A stretch of DNA of 64,000 bases. Source: Panopea generosa. Its lineage: Eukaryota > Mollusca > Bivalvia > Adapedonta > Hiatellidae. The stretch's first letter is position 1. Each line of letters begins with the position of its first letter. Positions 12,362 to 25,700 of the stretch are shown piece by piece. Where the stretch lies: assembly GCA_029582155.1 (NCBI GenBank), contig CM055911.1, forward strand, positions 28,999,644 through 29,063,643. Reading direction: 5' to 3'. A program made the position numbers and the translations under genes. The notes under the pieces were generated by a model. That model ran no database searches. It was not told the DNA's origin and saw nothing but the letters and a program-made list of their open reading frames with translations.

Positions 12362-12455
12362 TGTTTGCAACATTCCAGTAACAAGTGCTAATAACTCAGA
12401 TGCCCACGTGGCATGGCTATGACTTCTTGACGTAAAGTTTTATACAATTTACAAA
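12362..12455 (+). promoter_or_regulatory. 5' leader of WDR86 exon 1, with two short uORFs
   Basis: A good acceptor (pyrimidine-rich, ttcttctttcag ending at 12361) precedes 94 nt of leader, so the transcript probably has a further non-coding exon upstream. Two upstream ATGs open short frames that end before the main start: 12400-12435 (11 codons) and 12413-12430 (5 codons). They overlap each other in different frames. The main ATG at 12456 sits in a strong context (A at -3, G at +4), consistent with leaky scanning. The acceptor is inferred from sequence only. Confidence 0.55.
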
Positions 12456-13220
12456 ATGGGCTGCTGTGGTTCCAAATCAGACAGCGCGAAAAAGAAATCG
12501 TTTCTGATACAAACGTTGGATGGCCATGAGTCTGGAATCAATTGTATGGCCCTCAGTGAAGATGGAAGCGTTTTGGGAACCGGAAGTGAAGACAAAACTG
12601 CGCGACTTTGGAGTTCGAAAACATCGCAATGTGAGTGTATCGGAATATTAAGAGGTCATGAAGAATATATCAACTGCATACTTATCGAAGACTGTTACTG
12701 CTTAACCGGAAGTGCTGATAAAACTGTCCGGAAGTGGGATGTGAGCACGTGCGAATGCGTGCTCATCATGAGAGGTCACACGTCAGTTATCTACAGAATG
12801 ATATGTACAGGAGATTTTATATTCACAAGTTCGTACGACCGTACGGCAAGATGCTGGGACTTTGACAATGGTGAATGCATTCGGGTGTTTAGGGGACACA
12901 AAAGGGGCGTTTATCCTCTAATTTTCATTCCCGGAGATGACGACGGGACTGACGATTTAGAGGACAATTTTGACGGATCCAAAGATTTGCTATTGACCGG
13001 GTCAGCGGATTTCACAGCAAGGTCATGGAATTTCGAAACAGGACAATGTCTGAAAGTGTTCAAGGGCCATACGGGAGCTATAACGTGTATGTCGACAGAC
13101 GCAATGGGGAGGATTCTATTCACAGGAAGCACCGACAACAGCATTCGATCGTGGCACCTTCTAAAGGGGGAACAACTCAAGTTGTTTGCGGGACACCAAG
13201 GCTCTGTGATATGTATGCAG
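12456..13220 (+). CDS. WDR86: WDR86 coding exon 1 (residues 1-255)
   Basis: Single open frame from ATG to a CAG|gtaggg donor at 13221, ending on a codon boundary. It encodes the lipidation-type N-terminus (MGCCGSKS..AKKK), blades 1-5 and the first strand of blade 6 (GHQGSVICMQ). Clear WD signatures include GSEDKTARLW, GSADKTVRKWD, SSYDRTARCWD, GSADFTARSW and GSTDNSIRSW. Reading past the donor gives 30 unrelated residues and a stop at 13311-13313, which confirms the exon end. Five blades in one intronless exon contrast with the finely split 3' half. Confidence 0.95.
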
Positions 13221-13668
13221 GTAGGGAAATACATATCTTACATGTTAAAACCGAGCAAGTACTATCATAATATTTTATTTTACGATGAAACAGCTGTCTA
13301 CTTTGTGACTTAGTAAATAACTGCGCTCACTGGTTGTTTTTTTTGTTGTTTTTTTTTAATGGGGTTAACGTCATTTTCAACACATTTCAGGTTATATATG
13401 GCATGTCCAGTTTTTCTGGTGGAGGAAGACCTCGGACTGAGTCAGATTGAGTAAAACCACTGTCCTTCCGCAAGTAACTGGAAACTTTCTCACATGAAAT
13501 TTTTTGAACGAGCGGGACTCCAACGTAGACCTTAGCGGTGAGAGGTGAGTGATCTTGAGACGGCGCCTTAGACCACTCGGCCCTCGCTCACTAGTTAAAG
13601 TTTGTTAACTTACTACAAAAAATAATTATAATAATGAAAACAACATTTTTAATGATGATTGTGTTGAC

Positions 13669-13720
<52 letters not shown>

Positions 13721-16700
13721 GTAATAATGATAATAATGTATAATAATAATAATAACAATAATAATAATAATAATAATAAAAATAATAATAGTAATAATAA
13801 TAACAACAACAACCACAACATCACAACAAAAACAACAACAACAATATTAATAATATCTATTATTTTTATAATTATACTCATGGCCAATTCAATATTTATT
13901 TTCAACTTTAAATTGACGTTATTAGGCCCGGGGTCTCTGCTATATAAATAACTGCTTTAAGTTTTTTTAGATTAAAAAGAAAAAATATATTTTACTAAGT
14001 ATCGTTTTTACTGATATGTCATTTCATATTAATTGTATATGTTTAATATTTTTTCTTAAATTAAGGGCCACGCGGAAATTTTGATAAATTGTCACTCAAC
14101 ACAATTATGAAAATTATATGTGAAATTAAAATATATCAGTATGTGTTGAGGCTATTACTTTCTTTTTAATTTTAATTTAAAATTATATTTATATTATAAA
14201 GGGGCATAACTCGGGTAAATGCTTTTAAATGTGTCTCTTTTCGCAGATATGTGGTCATTTGTGATAAAAAGCGCTAAATGCATGCAATTGGCATTAGTGT
14301 TCCTCAATATCATAGAAAAAAATCAAAGAAAGTATAAATTTGTAATTTTTTTTATTATTCATACTTACATATACACAATTAGTTTGATCTAAATAGTTAA
14401 AAGAATGTTAATATTGTGTTAAATATAAAATTTCAGATAGTCCATCGTGGAGTTTTATATTCCTATATGTTTATACTTTCATAGGTGAAAATGTATTTGA
14501 TACGTTGAAATTTGTAATAACCTACTTTTACATCGCCGTATGTCATTTCAACGTTGAACGTTTGTTTCTTAACAATGATAAAAGAAACCAGTTAAAGTTA
14601 TTGTACACAACCAAATTCACTGGAACAAACACCAACGTGAATAAAGGTATTTACATGCAACTCAACAATTGATTATTTACATTTATTGCAAGGGTATGCT
14701 GAAACGCGCCTTCTAATTAAGTCTTTAGTGTAAGATCTTCCCAAGTTAATAATTCATCAAAAGAGTATATGGCCACATACAGGTGCGCAAGTCATTCTTC
14801 TACACACAGTCAGAATGTGTTAGTCGACTTCAAAGTATGGAAGTCAGATGTTAAGGTCTCACTACACAGTTGTATTTTGTTCTTTGTTCTGTACAAAATA
14901 AGGTTTAGGGTTTCCATGGAAAAAATAATTCCACATAGAATTTCTTTTAAATATATATATTTTTTTCATAGCAGGAATGTATACCTACCTGAAATACACA
15001 ATAACTGGTAGGTTGACCAGCTTTTTTTTTTAAAGAGGGTGCAGTGGTACCCTGAGATATTTTGGAAAAAGAAGTCCTTAAATGCTAATAAATACATGCA
15101 CATGTTGAAATCTTATAAAATACACCTTTTAACACCAGTGATGTCTAATTGTAGTATATACTAAGCCAACGTTTGCTCTACTCATCTGCAGCAAGGAATC
15201 ACAACTACTATCAACAATTTTGAAAATATTTCAAAACCGAATTACATAGGAACTTTTTAAGCGTAAGAATCGTGTTACCGTTGAAAGAAAAGGGCATAAC
15301 TGTAGGTAGACGTTGTATTTAGTTGCTCTTGAGACGAGGGTTAGATTTTAAGCATTGTACTTTCATAATAAAGCATTGAAATAAAAAATAGGCGATAAAA
15401 TATGCATTATAAACCGACTGTTTCCGTGTTGATTGGTTTATTATAACCTTGTTCTTATTCAACAGGTCCTCGTAAATTATCTATTTTCCATGCACGTTTA
15501 AGAATGGCTGCAGTAATCTAAATTATGATTTATTTGTTTACAAATTTAAATTTATATTCAACTTATGAAAAATGAGGGCATGAAAAAGAGGACGCCGAAC
15601 ACTATTTCATGCAATATCCTTCTTCTTTAAATGATCGACTTCGTCTCGTTCATGCTTTACGTCAACTCCATCCTTTAATTTAATGTTAAAACCTTGTTAC
15701 ACGAGTGTGATGATATCTCAGACGATGAAAATATTGGTATATTTAACAATGTCCAAACTTACCTTAAAGACACTAAACGTTTTGATAAACAATAGACAAT
15801 AGATCTTATTAAGTTTTAGTACTTACCTCACGGTGGAGCTCCTCATTTATAGCCTAAATGTCCTGCGTTATTCAAGTCCAGATTTCAAGGAAATTGCATT
15901 TGATACTTTTGAGAAAATACACAAAATATCCATTACATAAAATGTCAGGTACATAAAATGTCAGGTACATAAAATATCAGGTACATAAAATGTCAGGTAC
16001 ATAAAATGTTAGGTACATAAAATGTCAGGTACATAAAATGTCAGCATCATAAAATGTCAGGTACATAAAATGTCAGATACATAAAGTGTCAGGTACATAA
16101 AATGTCAGGTACATAAAATATCAGGTACATAAAATGTCAGGTACATAAAATGTCAGGTACATAAAATGTTAGGTACATAAAATGTCAGGTACATAAAATG
16201 TCAGGTACATAAAATATCAGGTACATAAAATATCAGATACATAAAATATCAGATACATAAAATGTTAGGTACATAAAATGTCAGGTACATAAAATATCAG
16301 ATACATAAACTGTCAGATACATAAAATATCAGATACATAAAATATCTGATACATAAAATATCAGGTACATAAAATGTTAGGTACATAAAATATCAGGTAC
16401 ATAAAATGTCAGCTACATAAAATGTTAGGTACATAAAATATCAGATACATAAAATATCAGATACATAAAATATCTGATACATAAAATGTCAGATACATAA
16501 AATATCAGATACATAAAATATCTGATACATAAACTGTCAGATACATAAAATATCAGATACATAAAATATCTGATACATAAAATGTCAGATACATAAAATA
16601 TCAGATACATAAAATATCAGGTACATAAACTGTCAGATACATAAACTGTCAGATACACAAAATATCAGATACATAAAATATCTGATACATAAAATGTCAG

Positions 16701-19700
16701 ATACATAAAATATCAGGTACATAAAATATCAGGTACATAAACTGTTAGGTACATAAAATGTCAGGTACATAAAATATCAGATACATAAACTGTCAGATAC
16801 ATAAAATATCAGGTACATAAAATGTCAGGTACATAAAATGTTAGGTTTAGGTGGCGGTTTAGCTGTCCGTTTTAGTATATTTTGGTATGACGTCAGCGTA
16901 TCTGTTTTATATAATTTTTTCAATAACTAAATGACTTCGTTTATATGTTAGGCCACTTTAGCAACGACACGAGTAACGAAGGACTAGAACAATAAACTCT
17001 TTCTTCTCCAGCATTTAAGTACTCAACTTGTTGTGCGGGGACTCTAAGAGATACTGCCATCTCTGACATAATATCTGTAGTGTATCCCAGAACATGATAT
17101 CTCACAAATCAGATCTAATAAACACCAAATGAAAAAGCAGGGAATTCTATGCTTGTCCTGCAGTTCATAGCAATTGAACACTTACTAAACTGTGACGTCA
17201 TTTAAACTTTCAATTTACGCAACTGACCAATCAGCGTGCTTTAACAGTGTTTTCCAACATTGCTATTTAACGGACCTATTAACCCGTAATGAAAAAGCAG
17301 GAAATGCTATGTAATAGCAGTTAAACGCTTACTACACTGTGACGTCTCGCAAACTTTCAGTTAAAGCGACTGACCAATTAACGTGCTCAAATGTGGCTTT
17401 CACAACATATTTGATTAACGGACCCAATCAGAGAGCTGGTTCCGTACCACGGACTATAAAACATGTCATAATCAACCCCATTTCTCGTTTCTGGAGCGAT
17501 TTCATTGGCTGAGGAAGTCAACATCTGCTGACGGTCACGACATTCGGAATGTTCTGTTTTAAAATTCTCAGCGAATGTATTGGCTGAGAAAGTAGTAAAC
17601 ATCTGATTAAGCGTAAGATCTTGTCTGACTTTCACAGCCAATGAAATGGTTCCAGGAACAAGAAAGTAGACAATCCCATATACCTTCTAACCATACTTAA
17701 TGTGTTACCATTTAGTTTTAAGAAAATGTGAACTAAGATGCAATTTATAAGCCTGGACAAAGTATTAGAGGGTCTATAGGTCTTTCGTCTGGTCGACGCC
17801 TTCTCACCACCCGGTATTGTGACTCAGCACACATATCAGTCGGGGCTAGTGACGTCATTTGTGGAACACATGTCAGTCGGGACTTGTGACGTCATTTGCG
17901 GAATAGACCTATCATGTGGTCGTGTTACATTAGATCTAGATTAATACCGAAATTCTCATTGTTTCATTCCACCCTTTCATGGTAAATTAAGCAATAAATG
18001 AAAATTAAATACTAGTAATTTAACAAAGATTTAAAAACAATCTCGAGAAAATAAAGAGAGCTTAAAATGATATGTGACATTTATTACTTCAGCGATTTAT
18101 GATACAAACTTGAGTACACTGCTTGCAATCGTTTAATATATTATATACAATTTCAACTCATCAAACAATTAATGAACCATTTAAGCTAGAATACAAGATA
18201 TGTGGCACAATGACCCGCAATTGTATAAGACCATTGAACTTCATTTGACAAGCAGCCGTTCAGTGTTTGTGTTGTTCCCACTGGTAAACTGTGCTAGATT
18301 TAAAACAACGTTCAAATGTTGCAAACCTATAAAATTCTTTGTTGTCGGCTCGGAATGCATTTATTATTAATACCATATGTGAACTTAACAAAAACATATT
18401 TAATATATCATCGACACGACAGAATCTGTTTCCGTTATTGCCACTAACAACAGCAGACATATCGATTAGAGTCGTCCAAAGCAAAGACGACAACGATAGC
18501 ATTAATGTATAATTATACCATACCGCTTACGATCTGATACGTATTGATGTTGCACATGCTGCTCTATTGCCATTATACAAATAACTATAATAGAAACATT
18601 TATAGTTCACCATGATCTGTAAGCGACTAAAGATAATTACAAAGATAAATCCGAATAACTTGATATACTGAAAAAAAGGCAATTGTTTTCTGCGTTATGA
18701 ATTCGAATTCTCACAAATTAACATCCGTGACATTCTCACAGTTCTCAGTAGATACCCTATGAGTGTAAGAAAAATAAATGTAAAAAAAATCGACTTTTGC
18801 TTAAAAATATTAAACTATAATCAAGGACTTATATAGATTGATAGGAAACTTGCATCTCTCTACAAAATGTTGATAAAATAGAATGCGAAGAATTAATAAT
18901 TTGGCAAATTTCACAGGCAACTGATTTCTTTTACATAAAAAAGTAATGTGTTTGCAACTTTAGATGTTTTATAATGTTACAAACACGCAAAATGATCTCG
19001 AAATTATTGCAATTTGAAGTAAAATTTCTAGTACTTCTTTGAATTTTTTAGTTGCAGTATACTAATTTTGTAATCGGATGTACTACAACAATAGTAAATA
19101 CAATTTGCTGGAATTGGTCTTGTTGTATAAAGAATTCCATTGTGCAGAGAAATACTTTTGACGTGTATTTCTGAGATGAATGGACGTTATGGTATTTGAA
19201 AATGAGATTTCGCTAGATTTTGCGTGAATACGCTAGCGTTCATAACATCTCTTTGTTGCTATTCCTTCTCTATTTACGTCCTTGCTATAATCGAATGAAA
19301 ATTGCAAGATTAATAATTCAGCCTTCTCGTTTCTCCATTTTCGTCTTATTTCTCCTCGTTTTCTTTTTCGTATTTTTCTTGTACCTCTTCTTTTCATCTT
19401 CATATTCTTCTTCTTCTTTTCCTTCAATATCAGTTTCCGATTTTCCTGATCTTTCACCCCTACCCACAGGTCATTCCCAAAAAGGTGTGTAGCTTGTTTT
19501 ATCTATAATTAACGGTCCGAAACCTTGAATATAAATACATGTGATTGATTTTCCGATGTTGGGTGCTAATGAAGTATGCTTTTGTATCGACATACGCTTG
19601 TTTTTGAAAGAGCTCGGTGTAAAAGCGCCGCATTACAATCTATATATGACAGTTAGCTGTATTGATGATGCTGGCTGGACCTTACTCTCCCAAGTCAGCG

Positions 19701-22700
19701 GACGATTTCCTCTTCGTTTAAATGACATAGTTATATACGAACGATGCAAAGGAGAGTAGCTGGATCTTAGCGAGCAAATATAAACTTAAAGTTAAATTAT
19801 TAAGTAACTACATTGAAAGTTACTTGCAATTTTAGTAAAATAGTGACTGATAAGCCATATTAGGCTGATATTTGTTTTACATTTATTAACGTTTTTTAAT
19901 AATGTTGTAAATCTAACATGGATTGTACCTGTCACTTTAACAAAATAAATAGTATATATTTCAGTAGGCTTACAATGACTACATGTGGTCGGTACGATAT
20001 TAAAATAACTACACCGATTAGTTAATACATTAATTAATAACTTCAGGTAGTGGTAATGGAAATTAAATATTCCGAAACTAACAATTTCTGTAACTGATTC
20101 CAGTTATCAAACAGTAATGTAAATACAAAAAAACTTAGGTGGGTACTATTTCTATTATACTTCAGATCTATTCACTCAAGTGTTTGTTTACACTCGGTAT
20201 ACTTGTTCCATACTTGTTAACATACAATTCAGAACATGTTCTATAACTACAAGTTAATCGATGTGTCACCTGATGTACAGAAAAAAAAATTAAAAAATCG
20301 GTCAGCGGCATTGCAACTCGTCAGCTGAATATTGGAGTTATTGTACACAACATTTTTGACCATGTCGGCTCATTTGTGCTACTATATATGTATTTTATAC
20401 GCACTGAGAGGCTGTTATTGAGAGATTGGTCAATGAGGCCCAGGTGTTAATGGCTCACACCACTATTACATTTCCCATGGGACTCCATTTTAACATTTAT
20501 GTCCAAAACACAGTGAGAACAATAAAAATCTGCAGCCTGTGTCTGGGCTCAATTTCTTCAGTCCCTGGTTCAAGATATGCAATTATAAAATAAAAAAACA
20601 TACATTGACCAGATTTTTTTAATTCAATGCTTTTGTGATATCTATCAATTTCTAGATTTGTAATATGTCAACTATTTGCCCACAATGCGGTTCGAACCAA
20701 CATTTTCAGTGGTGATTTCTAAAATACTGATCATTTAACACATGGCTGGGAGAAATAAATCACTGCAGTTCAAAGCCCTGAAAAAAGAAGAAAAGTGAAC
20801 TTAAGTTTTATTTCTACCTCCTTCATCTGGAGGACTCAAGGGAGATAATAATTGTGTGAGAGTCATGAACAAACATGTTGTACAATATCAGTCAACCCAG
20901 CGACACAATGCGACAATAAAAACAACAGAAAGGTTATACAACAAAATTAGTGTTTTTGTGACCTTTTTGGTCTAGCTGTGTTCATTTACTGATACTTTTT
21001 TTATAACATTTCGCAAAAGCAGAGTTTTCTTTCGAAATATTCCAGTCATATAATTGTTAATTTATATATTACTAAAAGTTAAGTACATCGTTAGTAATAC
21101 ACGTTTCAGATTTTAAATAGCATTATAATAAAAAAAGGAAGCAAGAAGACGTTAACTTATTTTATTTTTTATTTCATCATAATGAAGGTTATATTTTTAA
21201 CTAAATGACTAGACGTTGTAATAGGTTGGTAATTTAATAATGAAACAATTATAACGATAAAATTAAATTTCTTCTATATGTTTCTATGTAAACCAAATAT
21301 CACGGTTTAGCCAGGTAAATGATTAAAACGGTCGATATCAAGGGGAGTAACTTCTCCCGATAAGCCAGTGAAATTTCTGAAATAGTCCCACATGTGAACC
21401 TATCCCCCCACCCACCACCACCACCCTCCCCCCCCCCCCTCCCCACACACACACATACCATGAAGTCATGATCTTGAATTTTTTCATGACTTCTTGAAAG
21501 AACAAATGATCTATCAATAGTATGTCTGTTACTACTTTAAAGAGAGTGTATCAGGATAAAACGCTATAAATGTTTTAAAAATAAAACAATTATCAAAATG
21601 GATAAAAAGCATCTCATTATCATTAATAAGTATATAAACCGAATAGTTTAATATGTCAAATCCACCAAAACGTGACAAAAATCGATATGTAAAATGGAGT
21701 GGTAAACTTGGACCGAAAACTTCATTCTAAAAATAGACAGAACTTAAATACTGTTTGACGACCATCGCATCGTCATTTTGACTCTTTCTAAGTTATAATA
21801 AACTTTACTTCGTGTAAACCTGTACAATGGATCAAATTGAAATCAAAATGAAATCACATGACTCATTTTATACGTCACAAAATATGTTTCCATTTTCAGC
21901 GGGAAATCTATTGTAGTCTAAATAATGCTTGTAGCCAAAGTTAGTAAAATCCTTTTCAATATATGTTTTATCATGTTTAAATAGATATCTTTTTTACAAT
22001 ACGGGAACAGTGAGCATATACAGAACTACAAGACATTAAAACATATGATTATGTTATGTGTCCGAAAACAAACATACAAAATATGGTAATATACTATTAT
22101 TACTATGTCAGTATACATTTAACAACTAAAATATAAGAATATTACAGAAATGTCATGTATTTTCAATCAGACTTATATCAATATATGAATATAGTCAAGA
22201 ATTAAGATTAACCCAATCAATGTTAATCGCAATTAACGTTTAGCCGTAAAGCTAATGTCAAAGAAACGTGTCTTCCAGTTTGCCCATACTTCACACGTAT
22301 ATAATATTTCATGATATCTATGACCAATTCTGCAATTCCAGGTTGTCAACAAAATACTATACTCGGGGAGCTCCGACCATACAGGGCGAGCCTGGGTAAC
22401 AGAGTTCGGCGATTGTACGCGGATCTATAAGGGTCATAAACACACTGTTAGCGTCATAAAGATGAAAGACGGTTTAGGTAAGACATACACACTTTATTTA
22501 TGAATTATGTTGTAGTCATTTATTTAGGAGAAAAAAACATTGAAGATATACCAATTGATTGTACTCATTTATTTCAGCTCGATTCAGAAGAAAGCTGAAT
22601 GCTTAAATTGATCAATCTTTTTAGTCTAAAACTCCAAATTTGAAATTTCTTAAATTGCATTAGTAAGCAGTTTTACAAGAAATAAACAGCATTTTCTTGC

Positions 22701-25700
22701 AAAAACGAGCAATTTTAATGTGACATTGTCAGAAAATATCTTACTATACATTTTAAAACTGAACTTTTGCAATTAAAAAAGTAAAAAACTCGGCAATTCC
22801 AGTTTGAGTCTGGGTTTTTAGATTGAAAAGTGTTGTGCACCATAAAAAGCTTAAAGCTTTTATATCTAAATCATGAACAAAAACATGAAAACGAACAACA
22901 TGTATCTGAAAAGCATAAACACATTGATAAATGAAAATGAAAAACACAGGTTTGAAATCAACACTAGATTTGTCAAATCAACAAACTAAAAACTATATAC
23001 AAGTATAAAATTAGCAACTTTTGTCCTGTCATAGTAGATTGGTGATGATAATTCCATTTATCGTTGCCACCGGTTTCCCATATGAGCGACGCCTGCAGAT
23101 GAGTATTAGTAATGAAAGATTTTTGGAGGATCGTGCAGAGATACAGAATACTCTTGTGTAGCGTCACGTGGTTATTGTTAATGCCCAGCGTCAAGTACCG
23201 ATACATGAGATCTCGAGTTTTGTTGAATGAGCGGGGAAACAAACCTGCGACCCTAGAGTTCGCAGTCCAAGGCTTTAACCACTGGACCACTAATCCACTC
23301 TCCATAGTTTAAAATATTGTGTTGTACACAAATTATATCGGTCATTATGATGAAAGTGACCCGTTACGGTATGCGGTCATGGCAGGCTAACTAGGTCCTA
23401 GCGTTGCTAAATTATACTTGTATATAATTGTTTTTTTCAATTCACGTAATAATATACAGTGCTGATTTCAATATGTATTGTTCATTTTTAGTTAGTTGTT
23501 CATGATTTCCAAATATATGTAGCGTCGTTTCCATTTTTCTGTTGTGTTAACTTTGTTCTACATGCATTATGATCACAAATATTACGTGACAATGTAATGT
23601 CGTTATACTTAACATTATCAAGGAAATACATAGAATCTGTACTGAACGGAGCAGCTAACCCGGCATTTTTGTATTTCCAATTTCTTCGTCAAAATATGAA
23701 GTATCGCTATAATTATAATGTATATGTGACATTAGCAGACAATTGTGTATTTCTACATAGCCAACATATTCTTTTTTTATTCAAGTCCAAATTGCTTTAA
23801 TGCTTTTTGAGAAAATACATAAAATGTCAGGTACATAAAATGTCAGGTACATAAAATGTCAGGTGACGGGTTAGCTGTTCCGGTCAGTATATATAAGTCG
23901 TTGGTATGATAATGTTAAACACTTGTTGACGGAGTTGACTTGGGTATCGTGATGCCGAGAAGACGGAACTCATGATAGAAAAAAATTCAAGACGTCGTAT
24001 GATTGATATACGGCATTGTGTCTCATTATCATTCGTCTCTTACCGCTGATTCAAGAGGGAAAGTTATCAGTTACCTGCGGAGATGGAAGTGCTCGAGTAC
24101 TGGTTAACCTTTCAGGATCCCAAGAAACAGTCGTTAGGTTAACTGAACGTCCGTTAGCCCTCGATGGCTTAAAAATGATTTCAATAAATCATTCAATCAA
24201 GACGTCGTTTAGAAAGAGGAATATCTGAATGTCCATTCAACAACGAAAATACGCAATTAACGATAAATCCATCACTATACGAGTTGGCAAAGATGGCCTT
24301 CCATATGTGACGATGTTATGTTCAAATCCTTTGAGCCTATTACTGTTATTCACCATCCTTCAAAAACTACAATCAATCAGTCTTATGTTCAGTCCATCCC
24401 ATCTTTGTAAGCGGATTCCAGAAATCTGACTGGAATTGATTGTTTATTTCAACCATCAAAGAAAGGCCTTTATCCAACAATTTGGGAGGCGGTATCGGGA
24501 GAGCAATTAAACAACGATACTGGCTTGTTTATTTATTAAACGAGTTAAGCCACCCCATTTACGCCTCACAGTACTTTTTTACTGTTCTATATATAAACAA
24601 ATCTATTTCTAGATTACTAAAACCTTACAACAAAACCTGTGGCGGTTAAGGGTTTGTTTGATGGCCGTAGTTTCGTATTTCGTAATAAGTGTGTGTAACT
24701 CTTTAATATTGGAGGTTGAGACGGTTACAACTTTTGTCTCAACCTCCAATATTAAAGAGTAACACACACGTCCCAACCTCCAATATTGAAGAGTTACACA
24801 CAGCGTTAGTTTTATGTAAAACGAATATCAAACTTACTTCAGCCTGCTCCATTGGTTGCCAAAGCATCTTGTTTCCATAAATATCAATATCGTGTTTTAA
24901 ATATGAAGGACAAAACCTGGAGGTTGGGCAGACTGGCGTTTATAATTTAATGACACCGTTTAATTTTAGTATTTTGTCCAGCATAGACAACATTAGAAAT
25001 AGTAAATGTAGCCGCTAAAGACAAGTGGCCGCTCAATAGAGGTGACCATTAACACAGGTGAGACTGTATTCACTGTTTGGTTTAAACATCGTCAGTTTGA
25101 ATACAGGCCAGTCACTACTGAGACAAAAGCGTTATTTTTGAACTTAGTTACTTTACATCGATTGTTCTAACAACGTAGGCACACTACGCTCGAAGTCTTC
25201 CTAGGCAGAATCAGTACTAAGCACAAGGACGCCTTACATAGCCGTGGCGGAGGATCGAGCCCACGACCCCGAGCTTAGATCCTGTCTAAAGCAGCCAGTT
25301 AAGGGAAGGACCAAAAGTGGCCTTTCAAGACAGGTTGTTGCTTAATAAATGTTTACTTGTTCCGAAAACATAGAGATGGGAAATAGTAAATATCTCTGCT
25401 TAATACAAGTGGATGCTTAATAAAGGTGACCGAATACACAGGTTTGACTGTATGTCCTTCATCAGATTGTGCAACCCACTTTCATCTGCTGATAGTGTCC
25501 AATATTTGTACCATATAAAACTATGAACGTTACTCCATTTAGATATTTAATACGAATGCCTTACATAATAATACAAAACGTAAAAGGATGTGAGACATAA
25601 TTATAATAATGACAATGTGAAGAGAAGGCAATTTAGTTAACAATGTAAAGACACTCAATTCTTGTTTGATTTGCTGCTAGATGCAGTACCCGGGTTGTTA

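Noticed and set aside
12911-13270. ORFs overlapping exon 1 on the minus strand and in another plus frame
   Set aside because: Shadows of the WDR86 exon 1 frame.
13591-13951. Poly-Asn and poly-Ile ORFs on both strands
   Set aside because: Translation of an (AAT)n microsatellite.
15920-16842. CRISPR-like regular array
   Set aside because: Direct tandem repeats without spacers in a eukaryotic intron.
19541-19759. 72-codon ORF in intron 1 with mixed composition
   Set aside because: Checked as a possible extra WD exon; no WD signature and no family recognised.
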